This document shows positions 7,126-17,404 of a stretch of DNA of 64,000 nucleotides, piece by piece. Position numbers and translations under genes: made by a program. Origin of the DNA: Microbispora hainanensis (GTDB lineage: Bacteria > Actinomycetota > Actinomycetes > Streptosporangiales > Streptosporangiaceae); assembly GCF_006874475.1 (NCBI RefSeq), contig NZ_VIRM01000003.1, positions 62,001-126,000 of the forward strand, read 5' to 3'. The notes below the pieces were generated by a model. That model did no database searches, was not told the origin of the DNA, and was given only the letters and a program-made list of their open reading frames with translations. Position 1 is the first letter of the stretch, and each line of letters begins with the position of its first letter.

Positions 7126-7971
7126 ATGTCCGTCGTCGAACTCCAGGGCGAGTTAGGCGGCGCGGTCCGGGCGGGTCCCCGGCCGCGTCCCCGCTCCGCC
7201 ACGGCTCGCGGTCCGCGGAGGGGGTGGCACAGGTGGGTCAGCCCCCTCGTCGTCGTGCTGCTGTGGCAGCTCGCCAGCACGCTCGGGCTGCTGCCCGCCC
7301 GGTTGCTCGCCGCCCCGTCGCAGATCGCCGCGACCGCGCTCGACCTGGTGGGCTTGGGGACGCTGCCCACGGCGATCACGGTGTCCCTCGAACGGGTGCT
7401 CCTCGGCTTCGCCGCCGGCGCGCTCGCGGGCGTCGGCCTCGCGCTGGTCGCCGGGCTGAGCCGGGCCGGTGAGAGCGCCGTCGACCCGATCATGCAGATG
7501 CTCCGGGCGCTGCCGTTCTTCGGCCTGATCCCGCTGTTCATCCTCTGGTTCGGGATCGGGGAGACGCCCAAGGTGCTGCTGGTGGCGCTCGCCGTCTCCT
7601 TTCCGCTCTACCTCAACACGTTCGCGGGCATCCGGGGCGTGGACGGCAAGCTCGCCGAGGTCGCCCGTACGCTGCGGCTCGGCCGGGCCGCGCTCGTACG
7701 GCACATCGTGCTGCCCGGCGCGCTCCCCCAGACGCTCGTCGGGCTGCGGCAGAGCCTCGGCGTGGCCTGGCTGGCGCTGATCGTGGCCGAGCAGATCAAC
7801 GCCGACGCCGGCCTCGGCTACATGATCAACGACGCGCGGGAGTTCCTGCGCACCGACGTGATCGTGGTCGGCCTGCTCGTCTACAGCGCGCTCGGCCTGC
7901 TCACCGACGCCCTGGTCCGGCTGCTGGAAAGGAGGGCGCTGGTATGGCGGCGCGAGTTCCTGTCCCGGTGA
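7126..7971 (+). CDS. ssuC: Aliphatic sulfonate ABC transporter permease
   Basis: The 281-residue permease has about six transmembrane helices and the EAA-type loop EVARTLRLGRAALVRHIVLPGALP that contacts the ATPase. It heads a coupled operon with ssuB, ssuA and ssuD, which fixes the substrate class as sulfonates used as a sulfur source. The ATG at 7126 follows GAGG at a suitable distance; an in-frame GTG two codons earlier is possible. The first 35 residues form an Arg/Pro-rich cytoplasmic leader. Confidence 0.92.
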   Translation: MSVVELQGELGGAVRAGPRPRPRSATARGPRRGWHRWVSPLVVVLLWQLASTLGLLPARLLAAPSQIAATALDLVGLGTLPTAITVSLERVLLGFAAGALAGVGLALVAGLSRAGESAVDPIMQMLRALPFFGLIPLFILWFGIGETPKVLLVALAVSFPLYLNTFAGIRGVDGKLAEVARTLRLGRAALVRHIVLPGALPQTLVGLRQSLGVAWLALIVAEQINADAGLGYMINDAREFLRTDVIVVGLLVYSALGLLTDALVRLLERRALVWRREFLSR

Positions 7972-8789
7972 GTGGCACGGTGAACAGCACGGTGACCGGC
8001 ACGGCGACCGGCACGGTGACCGGCACGGTGAGCGACGCGGCGGACGCCCCGGTGAACGCTTCGGTGAACGCTTCGGTGAGTGGCACGGCGGTGGCCACCG
8101 TGCGCGGGCTCACCCGGCGCTTCGGCGACCGCACCGTGCTCGACGGCCTCGACCTGACGATCGAACGCGGCGAGTTCGTCGCGCTCCTCGGTCGCAGCGG
8201 CTCGGGCAAGTCCACGCTGCTGCGCGCGCTCGCCGGCCTGGACGAGGAGGTCGAGGGCGGCCTGGAGGTGGACGGCTCGGTCGCCGTGGCCTTCCAGGAG
8301 CCCCGGCTGGTGCCGTGGAAGCGGGTGCGCGACAACCTGACGCTCGGCCTGAACGTGCCCGACCCGGCCGGCCGGGCGGAGGCGGCGCTGGCCGAGGTGG
8401 GCCTGGCCGACCGCGCACGGGCGTGGCCGCTGACGCTGTCCGGCGGCGAGGCGCAGCGGGCGAGCCTGGCCCGCGCGCTCGTCCGCGACCCGGGGCTGCT
8501 GCTGCTCGACGAGCCGTTCAGCGCCCTCGACGCGCTGACCCGGATCACCGTGCACCGCCTGGTGCTCGACCTGTGGGCGGCGCACGGCCCTGCCGTGCTG
8601 CTGGTGACCCACGACGTGGACGAGGCGCTGCTGCTGGCCGACCGGATCCTGGTGCTCGACGGCGGGCGCCTCGCACACGAGTGGACGGTCACCGCGCCGC
8701 GCCCCCGGCACCGCGACCACCCCGACCTGCTCACCCTGCGCGCGGCCCTGCTGTCCGCGCTGGGCGTCACCCCGGAGGGACCCGCATGA
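7944..8789 (+). CDS. ssuB: Aliphatic sulfonate ABC transporter ATP-binding protein
   Basis: The 281-residue ATPase contains Walker A GRSGSGKST at 83-91, the Q-loop FQEPRL, signature LSGGEAQRASLARAL, Walker B LLLLDEPFSALDA and switch VTHDVDEA. It powers sulfonate import with SsuC and SsuA. The gene overlaps ssuC by 28 bases. The first 50 residues are an unusual Thr/Val/Gly/Ala repeat (STVTGTATGTVTGTV), absent from the SsuB core. A downstream GTG at the domain start could be the real start, but the repeat is in frame with ATG 7944. Confidence 0.92.
   Translation: MAARVPVPVSGTVNSTVTGTATGTVTGTVSDAADAPVNASVNASVSGTAVATVRGLTRRFGDRTVLDGLDLTIERGEFVALLGRSGSGKSTLLRALAGLDEEVEGGLEVDGSVAVAFQEPRLVPWKRVRDNLTLGLNVPDPAGRAEAALAEVGLADRARAWPLTLSGGEAQRASLARALVRDPGLLLLDEPFSALDALTRITVHRLVLDLWAAHGPAVLLVTHDVDEALLLADRILVLDGGRLAHEWTVTAPRPRHRDHPDLLTLRAALLSALGVTPEGPA
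7970..8075. repeat. 12-bp repeats in the 5' end of ssuB
   Basis: Copies and variants of GGCACGGTGACC (also with GCGACC, GTGAGC and GTGAAC endings) and two adjacent copies of GGTGAACGCTTC make up the coding sequence for residues about 10-45 of SsuB. Unit length is a multiple of three, so copy-number change would keep the frame. Confidence 0.8.
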
Positions 8790-9778
8790 CCAGGAGACCG
8801 CTCGCCGCGCTGCTGATCGTCCTCGCGGCCGTCACGGCCTGCGCCTCGACGGGACAGGGCACGTCCGGAGGGAACGACGGACAGGCCGCGGGCCGCGTCA
8901 CCCTCCGGGTCGGCGACCAGAAGGCCGGGTCGCAGGCCCTTCTCAAGGCCGCGGGGCTGCTCGACGGCACCTCCTACGCGATCACGTGGTCGCAGTTCAC
9001 CTCCGGTCCGCCGCTGCTTGAGGCGGTCAACGCGGGCGCGGTCGACATCGGCGGCGTGGGCAACACCCCGCCCGTCTTCGCCGCCGCCTCCGGCTCGAAG
9101 ATCAAGATCGTGTCGGCGTACCGGCAGAGTGCCAAGGGATCGGCGATCGTCGTCCCCGACGGGTCGGCGATCACGTCGCCCGCGCAGCTCAAGGGCAAGA
9201 AGATCGCGGTGGCGAAGGGCAGCTCCGCCCACTACCACCTGCTGGCGGTCCTGAAGAAGGAGGGCCTGTCGTTCAAGGACATCCAGCCGCAGTATCTCCA
9301 GCCCGCCGACGCCCTGGCCGCGTTCTCGTCGGGCACCGTCGACGCCTGGGCCATCTGGGACCCCTTCACCTCGCAGGCCGAGATCCAGCACAAGGCCCGG
9401 CTCCTGATCGACGGCCAGGGCGTCGTCAACGGCCTGGGCTTCCAGGTCGCCGCTCCCGCCGCGCTCGAAGACGCGAGCAGGCGGGCCGCGATCGACGACT
9501 TCCTCACGCGTCTCGCCAAGGCGCGGAACTGGGCCGCCGGCCACCTGGACGAGTGGGCGAAGGTGTGGGCGCAGGAGACGGGCCTGCCGGTCGAGGTGGC
9601 GAACGCCGCCGTGGCCAACGCCGTCGCCACCCCCGTCGTGATCGACGACGCGGTCGTCGCCTCGGAACAGGAGATCGCCGACGCGTTCACGGCCGAGGGC
9701 CTCGTGCCGGGCACCATCACCTTCTCCCAGTTCGTCGACGACCGCTTCAACGACGTCGTCAGGAAGGCGCAGCAATGA
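8786..9778 (+). CDS. ssuA: Aliphatic sulfonate-binding lipoprotein
   Basis: The 330-residue protein has a signal peptide with lipobox LAAVTAC, so it should be anchored on the outer face of the membrane. The body has the SsuA/TauA periplasmic-binding fold: DQKAGSQALLKAAGLL near the start, GGVGNTPPVFAAASG, an SSAHYHLLAVLKKEGL segment and WAIWDPFTSQAE. It captures alkanesulfonates and hands them to SsuC. Start and stop overlap ssuB and ssuD by ATGA. Confidence 0.93.
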   Translation: MTRRPLAALLIVLAAVTACASTGQGTSGGNDGQAAGRVTLRVGDQKAGSQALLKAAGLLDGTSYAITWSQFTSGPPLLEAVNAGAVDIGGVGNTPPVFAAASGSKIKIVSAYRQSAKGSAIVVPDGSAITSPAQLKGKKIAVAKGSSAHYHLLAVLKKEGLSFKDIQPQYLQPADALAAFSSGTVDAWAIWDPFTSQAEIQHKARLLIDGQGVVNGLGFQVAAPAALEDASRRAAIDDFLTRLAKARNWAAGHLDEWAKVWAQETGLPVEVANAAVANAVATPVVIDDAVVASEQEIADAFTAEGLVPGTITFSQFVDDRFNDVVRKAQQ

Positions 9779-10908
9779 GATTCCACTGGTTCCTGCCCAC
9801 CTCGGGAGACGGCCGCTCCATCACCGGCGGCGGACACGGCCTGGCACGCCGGCACGGGCAGCCGAGAGCCGCGGCGTCTCGGCCGCCCACGATCGACTAC
9901 CTCGCCCAGGTCGCCCGCGCGGCCGAGCATGCCGGGTTCGAGGCCGTGCTCACCCCCACAGGCACCTACTGCGAGGACGCCTGGCTGGTCACCGCCGCGC
10001 TGACCCAGGTGACGACGCGGCTGAAGTTCCTGGTGGCGTTCCGGCCGGGGGCGCTGTCCCCGACGCTCGCGGCGCAGATGGCCGCCACCTACCAGCGGAT
10101 CTCCGGCGGCCGGCTGCTGCTCAACGTGGTGACCGGCGGCGAGGCGGCCGAGCAGCGGCGGTTCGGCGACCATCTGGGCAAGGACGAGCGGTACGCGCGG
10201 ACCTCGGAGTTCCTGTCGATCGTGCGCGGCGCCTGGGACGGCCCGTTCGACTTCAGGGGCGACTACTACGAGGTCGAGGGGGCGACGGTCGCCGAGCGGC
10301 CCGACCCGGTGCCCGAGCTGTACTTCGGCGGCTCCTCGGCCGCCGCGGGCCCGGTGGCGGCCCGGCACGTGGACGTCTATCTCACCTGGGGCGAGCCGCC
10401 GTCCCAGGTCGCGGCAAAGCTCGACTGGATGCGCGAGCTGGCCGCCGCCGAGGGCCGCACGCTGCGCTTCGGCATCCGGCTGCACGTGATCACGAGGGAC
10501 ACCTCCAAGGAGGCGTGGGCGGAGGCCGGGCGGCTGCTCGACCAGATCTCCCCCGAGGACATCGCGTCGGCGCGGGCCGTCCTGTCCCGCAGCGAGTCGG
10601 TCGGGCAGCAGCGGATGCTCGCGCTCCACGAGGGCTTCCGCGGCGGCGGGCCCAGGGACCTGGAGATCCACCCCGGGCTGTGGGCGGGGGTCGGCCTGGT
10701 GCGCGGCGGCGCGGGCACCGCGCTGGTCGGCAGCCACGCGGAGGTCGCCGACCTCGTGGAGGAGTACGCCTCACTCGGCGTGGAGGAGTTCGTCCTGTCG
10801 GGCTACCCGCACCTGGAGGAGGCCCTCTGGTTCGGCGAGGGCGTGCTGCCCGAGCTGCGCGGGCGCGGTGTGCTCGGCGCCGCCGAGCCCGTACGGCTCA
10901 GCGCCTGA
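9775..10908 (+). CDS. ssuD: FMNH2-dependent alkanesulfonate monooxygenase
   Basis: The 377-residue protein is a bacterial luciferase-like (LLM) flavin monooxygenase. Characteristic parts are FHWFLPTSGDGR at the start, FEAVLTPTGTYCEDAWLVTAAL with the conserved Cys, and RISGGRLLLNVVTGG. It splits alkanesulfonates into aldehyde and sulfite using reduced FMN. The partner NADPH:FMN reductase (ssuE) is not in the operon and must be encoded elsewhere. The start overlaps the ssuA stop; it is the last gene of the operon. Confidence 0.93.
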   Translation: MRFHWFLPTSGDGRSITGGGHGLARRHGQPRAAASRPPTIDYLAQVARAAEHAGFEAVLTPTGTYCEDAWLVTAALTQVTTRLKFLVAFRPGALSPTLAAQMAATYQRISGGRLLLNVVTGGEAAEQRRFGDHLGKDERYARTSEFLSIVRGAWDGPFDFRGDYYEVEGATVAERPDPVPELYFGGSSAAAGPVAARHVDVYLTWGEPPSQVAAKLDWMRELAAAEGRTLRFGIRLHVITRDTSKEAWAEAGRLLDQISPEDIASARAVLSRSESVGQQRMLALHEGFRGGGPRDLEIHPGLWAGVGLVRGGAGTALVGSHAEVADLVEEYASLGVEEFVLSGYPHLEEALWFGEGVLPELRGRGVLGAAEPVRLSA

Positions 10909-11006
10909 CGGCGTCGCCCACCGGGGCTCCGTGGCCGTGACAGGAGGTCCCGGCACCAGCGGTCAGAAGCCCCGCCGTCCGGCAGGCGGTCCGGCCCTCG
11001 TCGCCG

Positions 11007-11456
11007 TCAGAGGCGGTCGGGGGCCTCGCCGCGCTCGCGGATCAGGGCGGTGAGCTGGGCCACCGCCCGCCGCGATCGTTCCCGCTCGGTGCTCTGGATG
11101 CCCATCGCGCCCAGGCTGTCCCCGTTGGCGAGGTCCAGCTTGGGCCAGGGATCGCCCTCCACCATCGTGACGTCCAGCACCTCGGCCCACTCGAAGCGGT
11201 GGACCCTCAGGGCGTTCACCACCGTGATCCCCTGCTCGTCCGCCGTGACCCGCAGGCGGCCGAGCAGGTGGAGCACGCACGCCACCGCCACGCCGAAGGC
11301 GACCATGCCCAGCCGGTCGGGGAGCCGGAACTGCTCCGGCAGCCCGACGGCCAGCAGGATCGAGCCGATCACCATCACCGCCGCCATGCCGTACGCGATG
11401 ATCGTCGTGATGCGGGGACGCCACGTGACGGGCAGCGGAGGCGCGCTCTCAGGCAT
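11007..11456 (-). CDS. Membrane PH-domain (bPH_6-like) protein
   Basis: The 149-residue protein has two N-terminal transmembrane helices (about 17-40 and 49-66) followed by a small PH-like domain with RVTADEQGITVVNALRVHRFEWAEV. It matches the actinobacterial low-molecular-weight antigen 6-type family (PF10756-like) that commonly follows the riboflavin operon. Its role is unknown. It is downstream of ribH on the same strand, 176 bases away, across a repeat tract, so it may have its own promoter. Confidence 0.83.
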   Translation of the reverse strand: MPESAPPLPVTWRPRITTIIAYGMAAVMVIGSILLAVGLPEQFRLPDRLGMVAFGVAVACVLHLLGRLRVTADEQGITVVNALRVHRFEWAEVLDVTMVEGDPWPKLDLANGDSLGAMGIQSTERERSRRAVAQLTALIRERGEAPDRL

Positions 11457-11562
11457 GACGACCCCCGCGGCCCGGCCCGGCGAGGCGGTGTACGGCGTCC
11501 CCGGCCTGCGGGGCCGCGGGCGGATACTGCGTGATCACCAGTCAAGTCTTCCCGACTCGGCG

Positions 11563-11618
11563 CTGCGGATGCGAGGACTGCGGATGCGAGGGCTGCGGCT
11601 TCGCAGGCTGCGGTTCAC
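11563..11618. repeat. 15-bp tandem repeat upstream of the PH-domain gene
   Basis: Units of CTGCGGATGCGAGGA (11563), CTGCGGATGCGAGGG (11578) and CTGCGGCTTCGCAGG (11593), with the beginning of a fourth, lie head to tail between ribH and the PH-domain gene. The third unit contains its own inverted repeat, so the tract may fold in RNA. Confidence 0.85.
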
Positions 11619-11632
11619 GTGACCGGGCGAGG

Positions 11633-13359
<1,727 letters not shown>

Positions 13360-13376
13360 GGGGCGCCTTCCCTCAC

Positions 13377-14009
13377 TCATGCGGTCACCGCCCGCAACTC
13401 GCGCGACCGGCGCAGCCAGTCACGGAACCCGATCATCACCATCACGAAGAACAGTCCGTACACGAGGCCGGAGACCACCAGCCCGGACCTGAACGCCAGC
13501 GGCACCCCCACGAGGTCCACGGCGACCCAGATGATCCAGAAGTCGACCAGCGCCTTGCCCTGCGCCCAGGTCGCCACCGCGCTGCCGACGAAGATGTAGG
13601 CGTCCGGCCACGGCGCCCAGGAGATGTTCCAGCCCTGGGAGTTGAGGAAGGTGAACAGCAGCGCGACCGCGACCGTCCCGGCGATCATGACGCCCACGAG
13701 CGCCCCGCGCTCCCGCACGCGCGCCGAGCGGATCGGCAGCTCCGCGCCGCCGCGCGTGCCGCGCGACCACTTCACCCAGCCGTAGACCGCGAGGATGCCG
13801 AACAGCGCCTGCTTGAGCGCGTTGCCGGTGATGTGCGCGCTGAACGACGCCGTGAACAGCAGCACGGAGCCGACGAGCTGCACCGGCCAGGTCCAGATCG
13901 TCTTCCTGATCGCGAGCCACACGGTGCCCAGCGCGCACACGTTGCCCACCAGGTCGGTCCACAGGACGCGCTGTCCCAAGACGTCGAACCCGGCCTCCGT
14001 CCAGCTCAT
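13377..14009 (-). CDS. ribM: PnuC-family vitamin transporter, probable riboflavin permease
   Basis: The 210-residue protein has about seven hydrophobic helices and PnuC-type features ([46 protein letters not shown]). Known PnuC proteins take up nicotinamide riboside. Members located inside FMN-riboswitch operons of actinobacteria (RibM/PnuX) import riboflavin instead. Its position between ribE and ribBA, overlapping both, strongly suggests the riboflavin role. Specificity is inferred from context. Confidence 0.88.
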   Translation of the reverse strand: MSWTEAGFDVLGQRVLWTDLVGNVCALGTVWLAIRKTIWTWPVQLVGSVLLFTASFSAHITGNALKQALFGILAVYGWVKWSRGTRGGAELPIRSARVRERGALVGVMIAGTVAVALLFTFLNSQGWNISWAPWPDAYIFVGSAVATWAQGKALVDFWIIWVAVDLVGVPLAFRSGLVVSGLVYGLFFVMVMIGFRDWLRRSRELRAVTA

Positions 14010-14614
14010 GCCGAGGCCCCCTTGGCGGTCGCCGCGGTGAGCTTCTCGACATACTTGGCGATCACGTCGACCTCGAGGTTGACCGGCTCGCCGGGCTGCT
14101 TGCGGCCGAGCGTGGTGAGGTCGAGAGTGGTGGGGATCAGGCTGACGGAGAAGGTGTCCTCCGTCACGGCGGCCACGGTGAGGCTGACGCCGTCCACCGC
14201 GATCGAGCCCTTCTCGACGACATAGCGGGCGAGGTTCGCGGGCAGCGAGAGCCGCACGACCTCCCAGTGCTCCCCGGGCTCGCGCGACAGCACCTCCCCG
14301 GTGCCGTCGACGTGGCCCTGCACGATGTGCCCGCCGAGCCGCTGGTCGGCGCGTACGGCACGCTCCAGGTTGACCCGCGAGCCGGGGCGCAGCGCCCCGA
14401 GCGACGACCGGTCGAGGGTCTCCTTCATCACGTCGGCGGTGAAGGAGTCTCCCTCGGCGCCGGCCACCGTGAGGCAGACGCCGTTGACGGCGATCGAGTC
14501 GCCGTGCCGGGCGTCGCCGGTGACGACCGGGCCGCGCACCGTGAGGCGCGCGGAGTCGCCCAGCGGCTCGAGTGCCACGACCTCGCCGAGCTCCTCGACG
14601 ATTCCGGTGAACAT
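14006..14614 (-). CDS. ribE: Riboflavin synthase alpha chain
   Basis: The 202-residue protein shows the internal duplication typical of the family. Two lumazine-binding repeats each carry an SIAVNGVCLTV-like motif (NGVCLTVA near 45-52 and DGVSLTVAAVTED in the second half), and the N-terminus MFTGIVEELG is diagnostic. It dismutates two 6,7-dimethyl-8-ribityllumazine molecules into riboflavin and the pyrimidinedione. It is coupled to ribM by ATGA and follows ribD with no gap. Confidence 0.95.
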   Translation of the reverse strand: MFTGIVEELGEVVALEPLGDSARLTVRGPVVTGDARHGDSIAVNGVCLTVAGAEGDSFTADVMKETLDRSSLGALRPGSRVNLERAVRADQRLGGHIVQGHVDGTGEVLSREPGEHWEVVRLSLPANLARYVVEKGSIAVDGVSLTVAAVTEDTFSVSLIPTTLDLTTLGRKQPGEPVNLEVDVIAKYVEKLTAATAKGASA

Positions 14615-15721
14615 TCAGCTCTCCTTAGGGGACTGCGGGGCGGAGGACTTGGGACGCAGGACGAGCCTCAGGTCCGGCCCGACAGGGGTGACGCCGGCGA
14701 ACTCCAGCCGGTGGATCTCGGTGATCGTGGAGGCGCCCGCGGGGCCGAGCGCGGCCGTCCCCGCCCCCAGCAGGGCCGGGGCGAGGTAGCCGACGACCCG
14801 GTCGACCAGGCCCTCCCGGAGAAAGGAGCCGGCGAGGAGGGGCCCGCCTTCGATCAGCACGCTCACGACCTGCCTGCCGTGCAGCTCGGCCAGGAGCGCG
14901 CGCAGGTCGATCCCGCCGGGGACGCGCGGGAGCCGTACGGCGTGGGGGGACAGGTGGGCGGGAACGGCCGCGTCCTCGGCCACGGCGACCAGCGTCGGAG
15001 CCTCGCCGTCCAGGACGCGGGCGGCGGCCGGGGTGCGGGCGTCGGAATCCACGACCACGCGCAGCACGGGCGCCTCGCGGAGCGGGGCGGGGACGCGGGC
15101 GGTGAGCCGGGGGTCGTCGGCGAGCACGGTGCCGATGCCGGCGACGACGGCGTCGCTCTCGGCCCGCAGGCGGTGCACGTCGGCCCTGGCCTCGGGCGAA
15201 GTGATCCACTGGCTGGTGCCGTCCTCGGCCGCCGAGCGGCCGTCCACCGTGGCGGCGAACTTCCAGGTCACGTACGGCCGGCCGGCCCGCACGGAGGTCA
15301 GCCAGGCGGCGTTGACCTCCTCGGCCTCGGCGGTCAGCACGCCCTCGTCCACCACCACGCCGTGCTCCCGCAGGACGGCGGCGCCGCCCGCGGCCTTCGG
15401 GTTGGGATCGGAGACGGCGACGACGACCCGGGCCACGCCCGCCTCAAGGAGGGCGGCGGAGCAGGGGCCGGTCCTGCCGGTGTGGTTGCAGGGCTCCAGC
15501 GTCACGTAGGCCGTGCCGCCCCTGGCCCGTTCGCCGGCCTCGCGCAGCGCCACGACCTCGGCGTGCGGCCCTCCGGCGTAGGCGTGGAAGCCCTCGCCCG
15601 CGACCTCGCCCGAGCGATCGAGGATCACACAGCCGACGACGGGATTGGGGCTGGTGCCGCCCAGGCCCCGGGCGGCGAGCGCGATCGCGCGCCGCATGTG
15701 AAGGATGTCCTGTGAGGTCAC
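14615..15721 (-). CDS. ribD: Bifunctional diaminohydroxyphosphoribosylaminopyrimidine deaminase / aminouracil phosphate reductase
   Basis: The 368-residue fusion performs the deamination and side-chain reduction of riboflavin synthesis. The N-terminal cytidine-deaminase-like half has the zinc motif HAEVVALREAG and PCNHTGRTGPC. The reductase half has KFAATVDGRSA, ESDAVVAGIGTVLADDP and LIEGGPLLAGSF. The GTG start at 15721 follows GAGAGGAAG; a much longer upstream frame runs into the riboswitch and is rejected. It is the first gene of the rib operon. Confidence 0.94.
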   Translation of the reverse strand: MTSQDILHMRRAIALAARGLGGTSPNPVVGCVILDRSGEVAGEGFHAYAGGPHAEVVALREAGERARGGTAYVTLEPCNHTGRTGPCSAALLEAGVARVVVAVSDPNPKAAGGAAVLREHGVVVDEGVLTAEAEEVNAAWLTSVRAGRPYVTWKFAATVDGRSAAEDGTSQWITSPEARADVHRLRAESDAVVAGIGTVLADDPRLTARVPAPLREAPVLRVVVDSDARTPAAARVLDGEAPTLVAVAEDAAVPAHLSPHAVRLPRVPGGIDLRALLAELHGRQVVSVLIEGGPLLAGSFLREGLVDRVVGYLAPALLGAGTAALGPAGASTITEIHRLEFAGVTPVGPDLRLVLRPKSSAPQSPKES

Positions 15722-15861
15722 CCCGGTCTTCCTCTCGCCGTTGTCTACGGCGGGCCCCGGGGTTCGTTCGGGATGCGGCCTCGCATCACCTGCACGGACG
15801 GCCTCGCTGCCGGCGCGGCCACACGGCCGCCCGGCGGCACCACGACCGCCCGTTCGCGCGC

Positions 15862-16003
15862 TTCCTCCCATCCGGACTTTCACCGTCGGTCCTGGAATCT
15901 CACCAGGTCCACCGGCCGATGGCTTCGGCCGGGTCGCGGACTTCACCCCTGGGGGCAGGGATGTCACCGCCGGTTCGGAATTACACCGACCCCGGAGCAC
16001 GCT
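15862..16003 (-). promoter_or_regulatory. FMN riboswitch (RFN element)
   Basis: Read on the minus strand, the region starts with GTGCTCCGGGGTCGGTGTAA and TTCCGAACCGGCGGTGACAT. It continues through a variable GGCCGAAGCCATCGGCC arm and ends with ACCGACGGTGAAAGTCCGGA followed by TGGGAGG. These are the conserved blocks of the RFN aptamer. It lies about 140 bases before ribD. The intervening leader contains small hairpins (for example GCGGCC-GTGT-GGCCGC) that may form the expression platform controlling the whole rib operon by FMN. Confidence 0.95.
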
Positions 16004-16018
16004 GCTCTGCTACCCGTC

Positions 16019-16048
16019 AGTGTAGCCGTGCCCGGCTCGTCGCCCGAA
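16019..16048 (-). promoter_or_regulatory. Probable promoter of the rib operon
   Basis: On the minus strand a -10 box TACACT (16019-16024) is preceded at 18 bases by TTCGGG (16043-16048). The predicted start near 16011 lies just before the riboswitch, as expected for a leader RNA. Confidence 0.55.
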
Positions 16049-16112
16049 GGTGGGATTGGGGTGATCTGTAGCACACGCTTACCAGTTGCGTTTCGTCTCG
16101 GCAGTGTGCGAG

Positions 16113-16136
16113 TTGTGTCACAAAGTTGTGACACAA
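16113..16136. promoter_or_regulatory. Perfect 24-bp palindrome, probable operator of the dpp operon
   Basis: Two 11-base arms, TTGTGTCACAA and TTGTGACACAA, are exact inverse complements separated by AG. The right arm contains TTGTGA, which works as a -35 hexamer 16 bases before TAATAA (16148-16153) on the plus strand. Binding here would block that promoter. The rib promoter lies about 70 bases away on the other side, so the dpp operon is the likelier target. Confidence 0.75.
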
Positions 16137-16153
16137 AAGCATTTGTGTAATAA
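16126..16153 (+). promoter_or_regulatory. Candidate promoter of the dpp operon
   Basis: TTGTGA at 16126-16131 and TAATAA at 16148-16153 are 16 bases apart and point toward dppC. Transcription from here would give a leader of about 180 bases. A second candidate with TTGACC (16260-16265) and CAGGGT 17 bases later lies closer to the gene. Apart from these and the palindrome, the gap 16025-16343 holds nothing recognised. Confidence 0.5.
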
Positions 16154-16343
16154 GGAGTGTTCCGCGCCGCGTATACCGAGGTCAATGCGGTCACAGGACA
16201 CAAGGTGATTTACTTTGCACAACGAAGCAAGCATGCGGCGAACTGCCCGCCTCAAGTGATTGACCCCTGCAAAATTAGTTGCCAGGGTTCCCTATAGTCG
16301 GATCTCTTCCGATCGTTAATGGTCCATCCGGGAGCACCGCACC

Positions 16344-17372
16344 ATGACGTTCCCCTCCTCGACCGCGACCGACGCCGGCGCGGAGTCCGCGGACACCGCG
16401 GACGCCGCAGGCACGGCCGGTTCCGGTCCTGCCGTCGTCGGCCGCTCGCCCGGCCAGCTCATGTGGCGCCGCTTCCGGCGCGACAAGACGGGCGTGGTCT
16501 CGGCCATCATCGTGCTCGCGTTCTTCCTGATCGCGTTGCTGGCTCCCGTGATCGCCTCGCTGTACGGCAAGGATCCGTACACGACCTACGGCCAGAACCA
16601 GCCCGGCCTGCTCAACGACTTCGGCTACCCGATCGCGCCCAACGGCGGCATCAGCGGCGACTTCTGGTTCGGCCTGGAGCCCGGCCTGGGCCGCGACGTG
16701 TTCACCCAGCTCGTGTTCGGCATCCGCACCTCGCTGAGCATCGCCCTCGTCGTGACGGTGATCACCACCATCATCGGCGTCGCGATGGGCATCACCTCCG
16801 GCTACCTCGGCGGCAAGACCGACTACGTGATCGGCCGGGTCATCGACACGCTGCTCGCCTTCCCCTCGCAGCTCTTCCTGATCGTCTTCCTGCCGGTCGT
16901 CGAGGCCGCGATCGTGCTGCCGGAGGAGGAGACGCCCGTCTGGCTGCGCTACGTGTCCATCTGCGTCGTCCTCACCGTCCTCGGCTGGGCCACGATCGCC
17001 CGGTTGCTCCGCGCACAGGTGCTGTCGCTGCGGGCGCGCGAGTTCGTCGAGGCCGCCCGCGTCACCGGCGCGTCGCCGTTCAGGGTGATCTTCAAGGAGC
17101 TCCTGCCCAACCTCTGGACTCCGATCATCATCCAGTCCACGCTCGCGCTCCCGCTGTACGTGGGCGCCGAGGCCGGTCTCGGCTTCCTGGGCGTCGGCAT
17201 GACGGAGCCCACCCCCGACTGGGGCCGGATGTTCCAGGTGGGGGTGAACGTCTACCACTCCGACGTGACCTACCTCCTGTTCCCCGGCGTCGCGATGCTG
17301 ATCTTCGTCGTCGCCTTCAACCTGCTCGGGGACTCCATCCGCGACGCCTTCGACCCCAAGACAAAGCGCTGA
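16344..17372 (+). CDS. dppC: ABC transporter permease, DppC type (peptide/nickel/opine family)
   Basis: The 342-residue protein has an acidic Ala-rich cytoplasmic tail of about 35 residues. A DppC-type N-terminal segment follows (SPGQLMWRRFRRDKTGVVSA) and about six transmembrane helices. The EAA loop EFVEAARVTGASPFRVIFKELLPNL contacts the ATPase. It is first in a five-gene operon, an unusual place because the binding protein often leads. A GGGAG site precedes the ATG. It works with DppB to form the membrane channel; the substrate is probably an oligopeptide, unproven. Confidence 0.92.
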   Translation: MTFPSSTATDAGAESADTADAAGTAGSGPAVVGRSPGQLMWRRFRRDKTGVVSAIIVLAFFLIALLAPVIASLYGKDPYTTYGQNQPGLLNDFGYPIAPNGGISGDFWFGLEPGLGRDVFTQLVFGIRTSLSIALVVTVITTIIGVAMGITSGYLGGKTDYVIGRVIDTLLAFPSQLFLIVFLPVVEAAIVLPEEETPVWLRYVSICVVLTVLGWATIARLLRAQVLSLRAREFVEAARVTGASPFRVIFKELLPNLWTPIIIQSTLALPLYVGAEAGLGFLGVGMTEPTPDWGRMFQVGVNVYHSDVTYLLFPGVAMLIFVVAFNLLGDSIRDAFDPKTKR

Positions 17373-17404
17373 CCACACGCGCTCTCCCCCATAGGAAGGA
17401 CCAC

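Noticed and set aside
14615..16000. RibD start far upstream at 16000
   Set aside because: The extension would translate through the FMN riboswitch; the GTG at 15721 has a ribosome-binding site.
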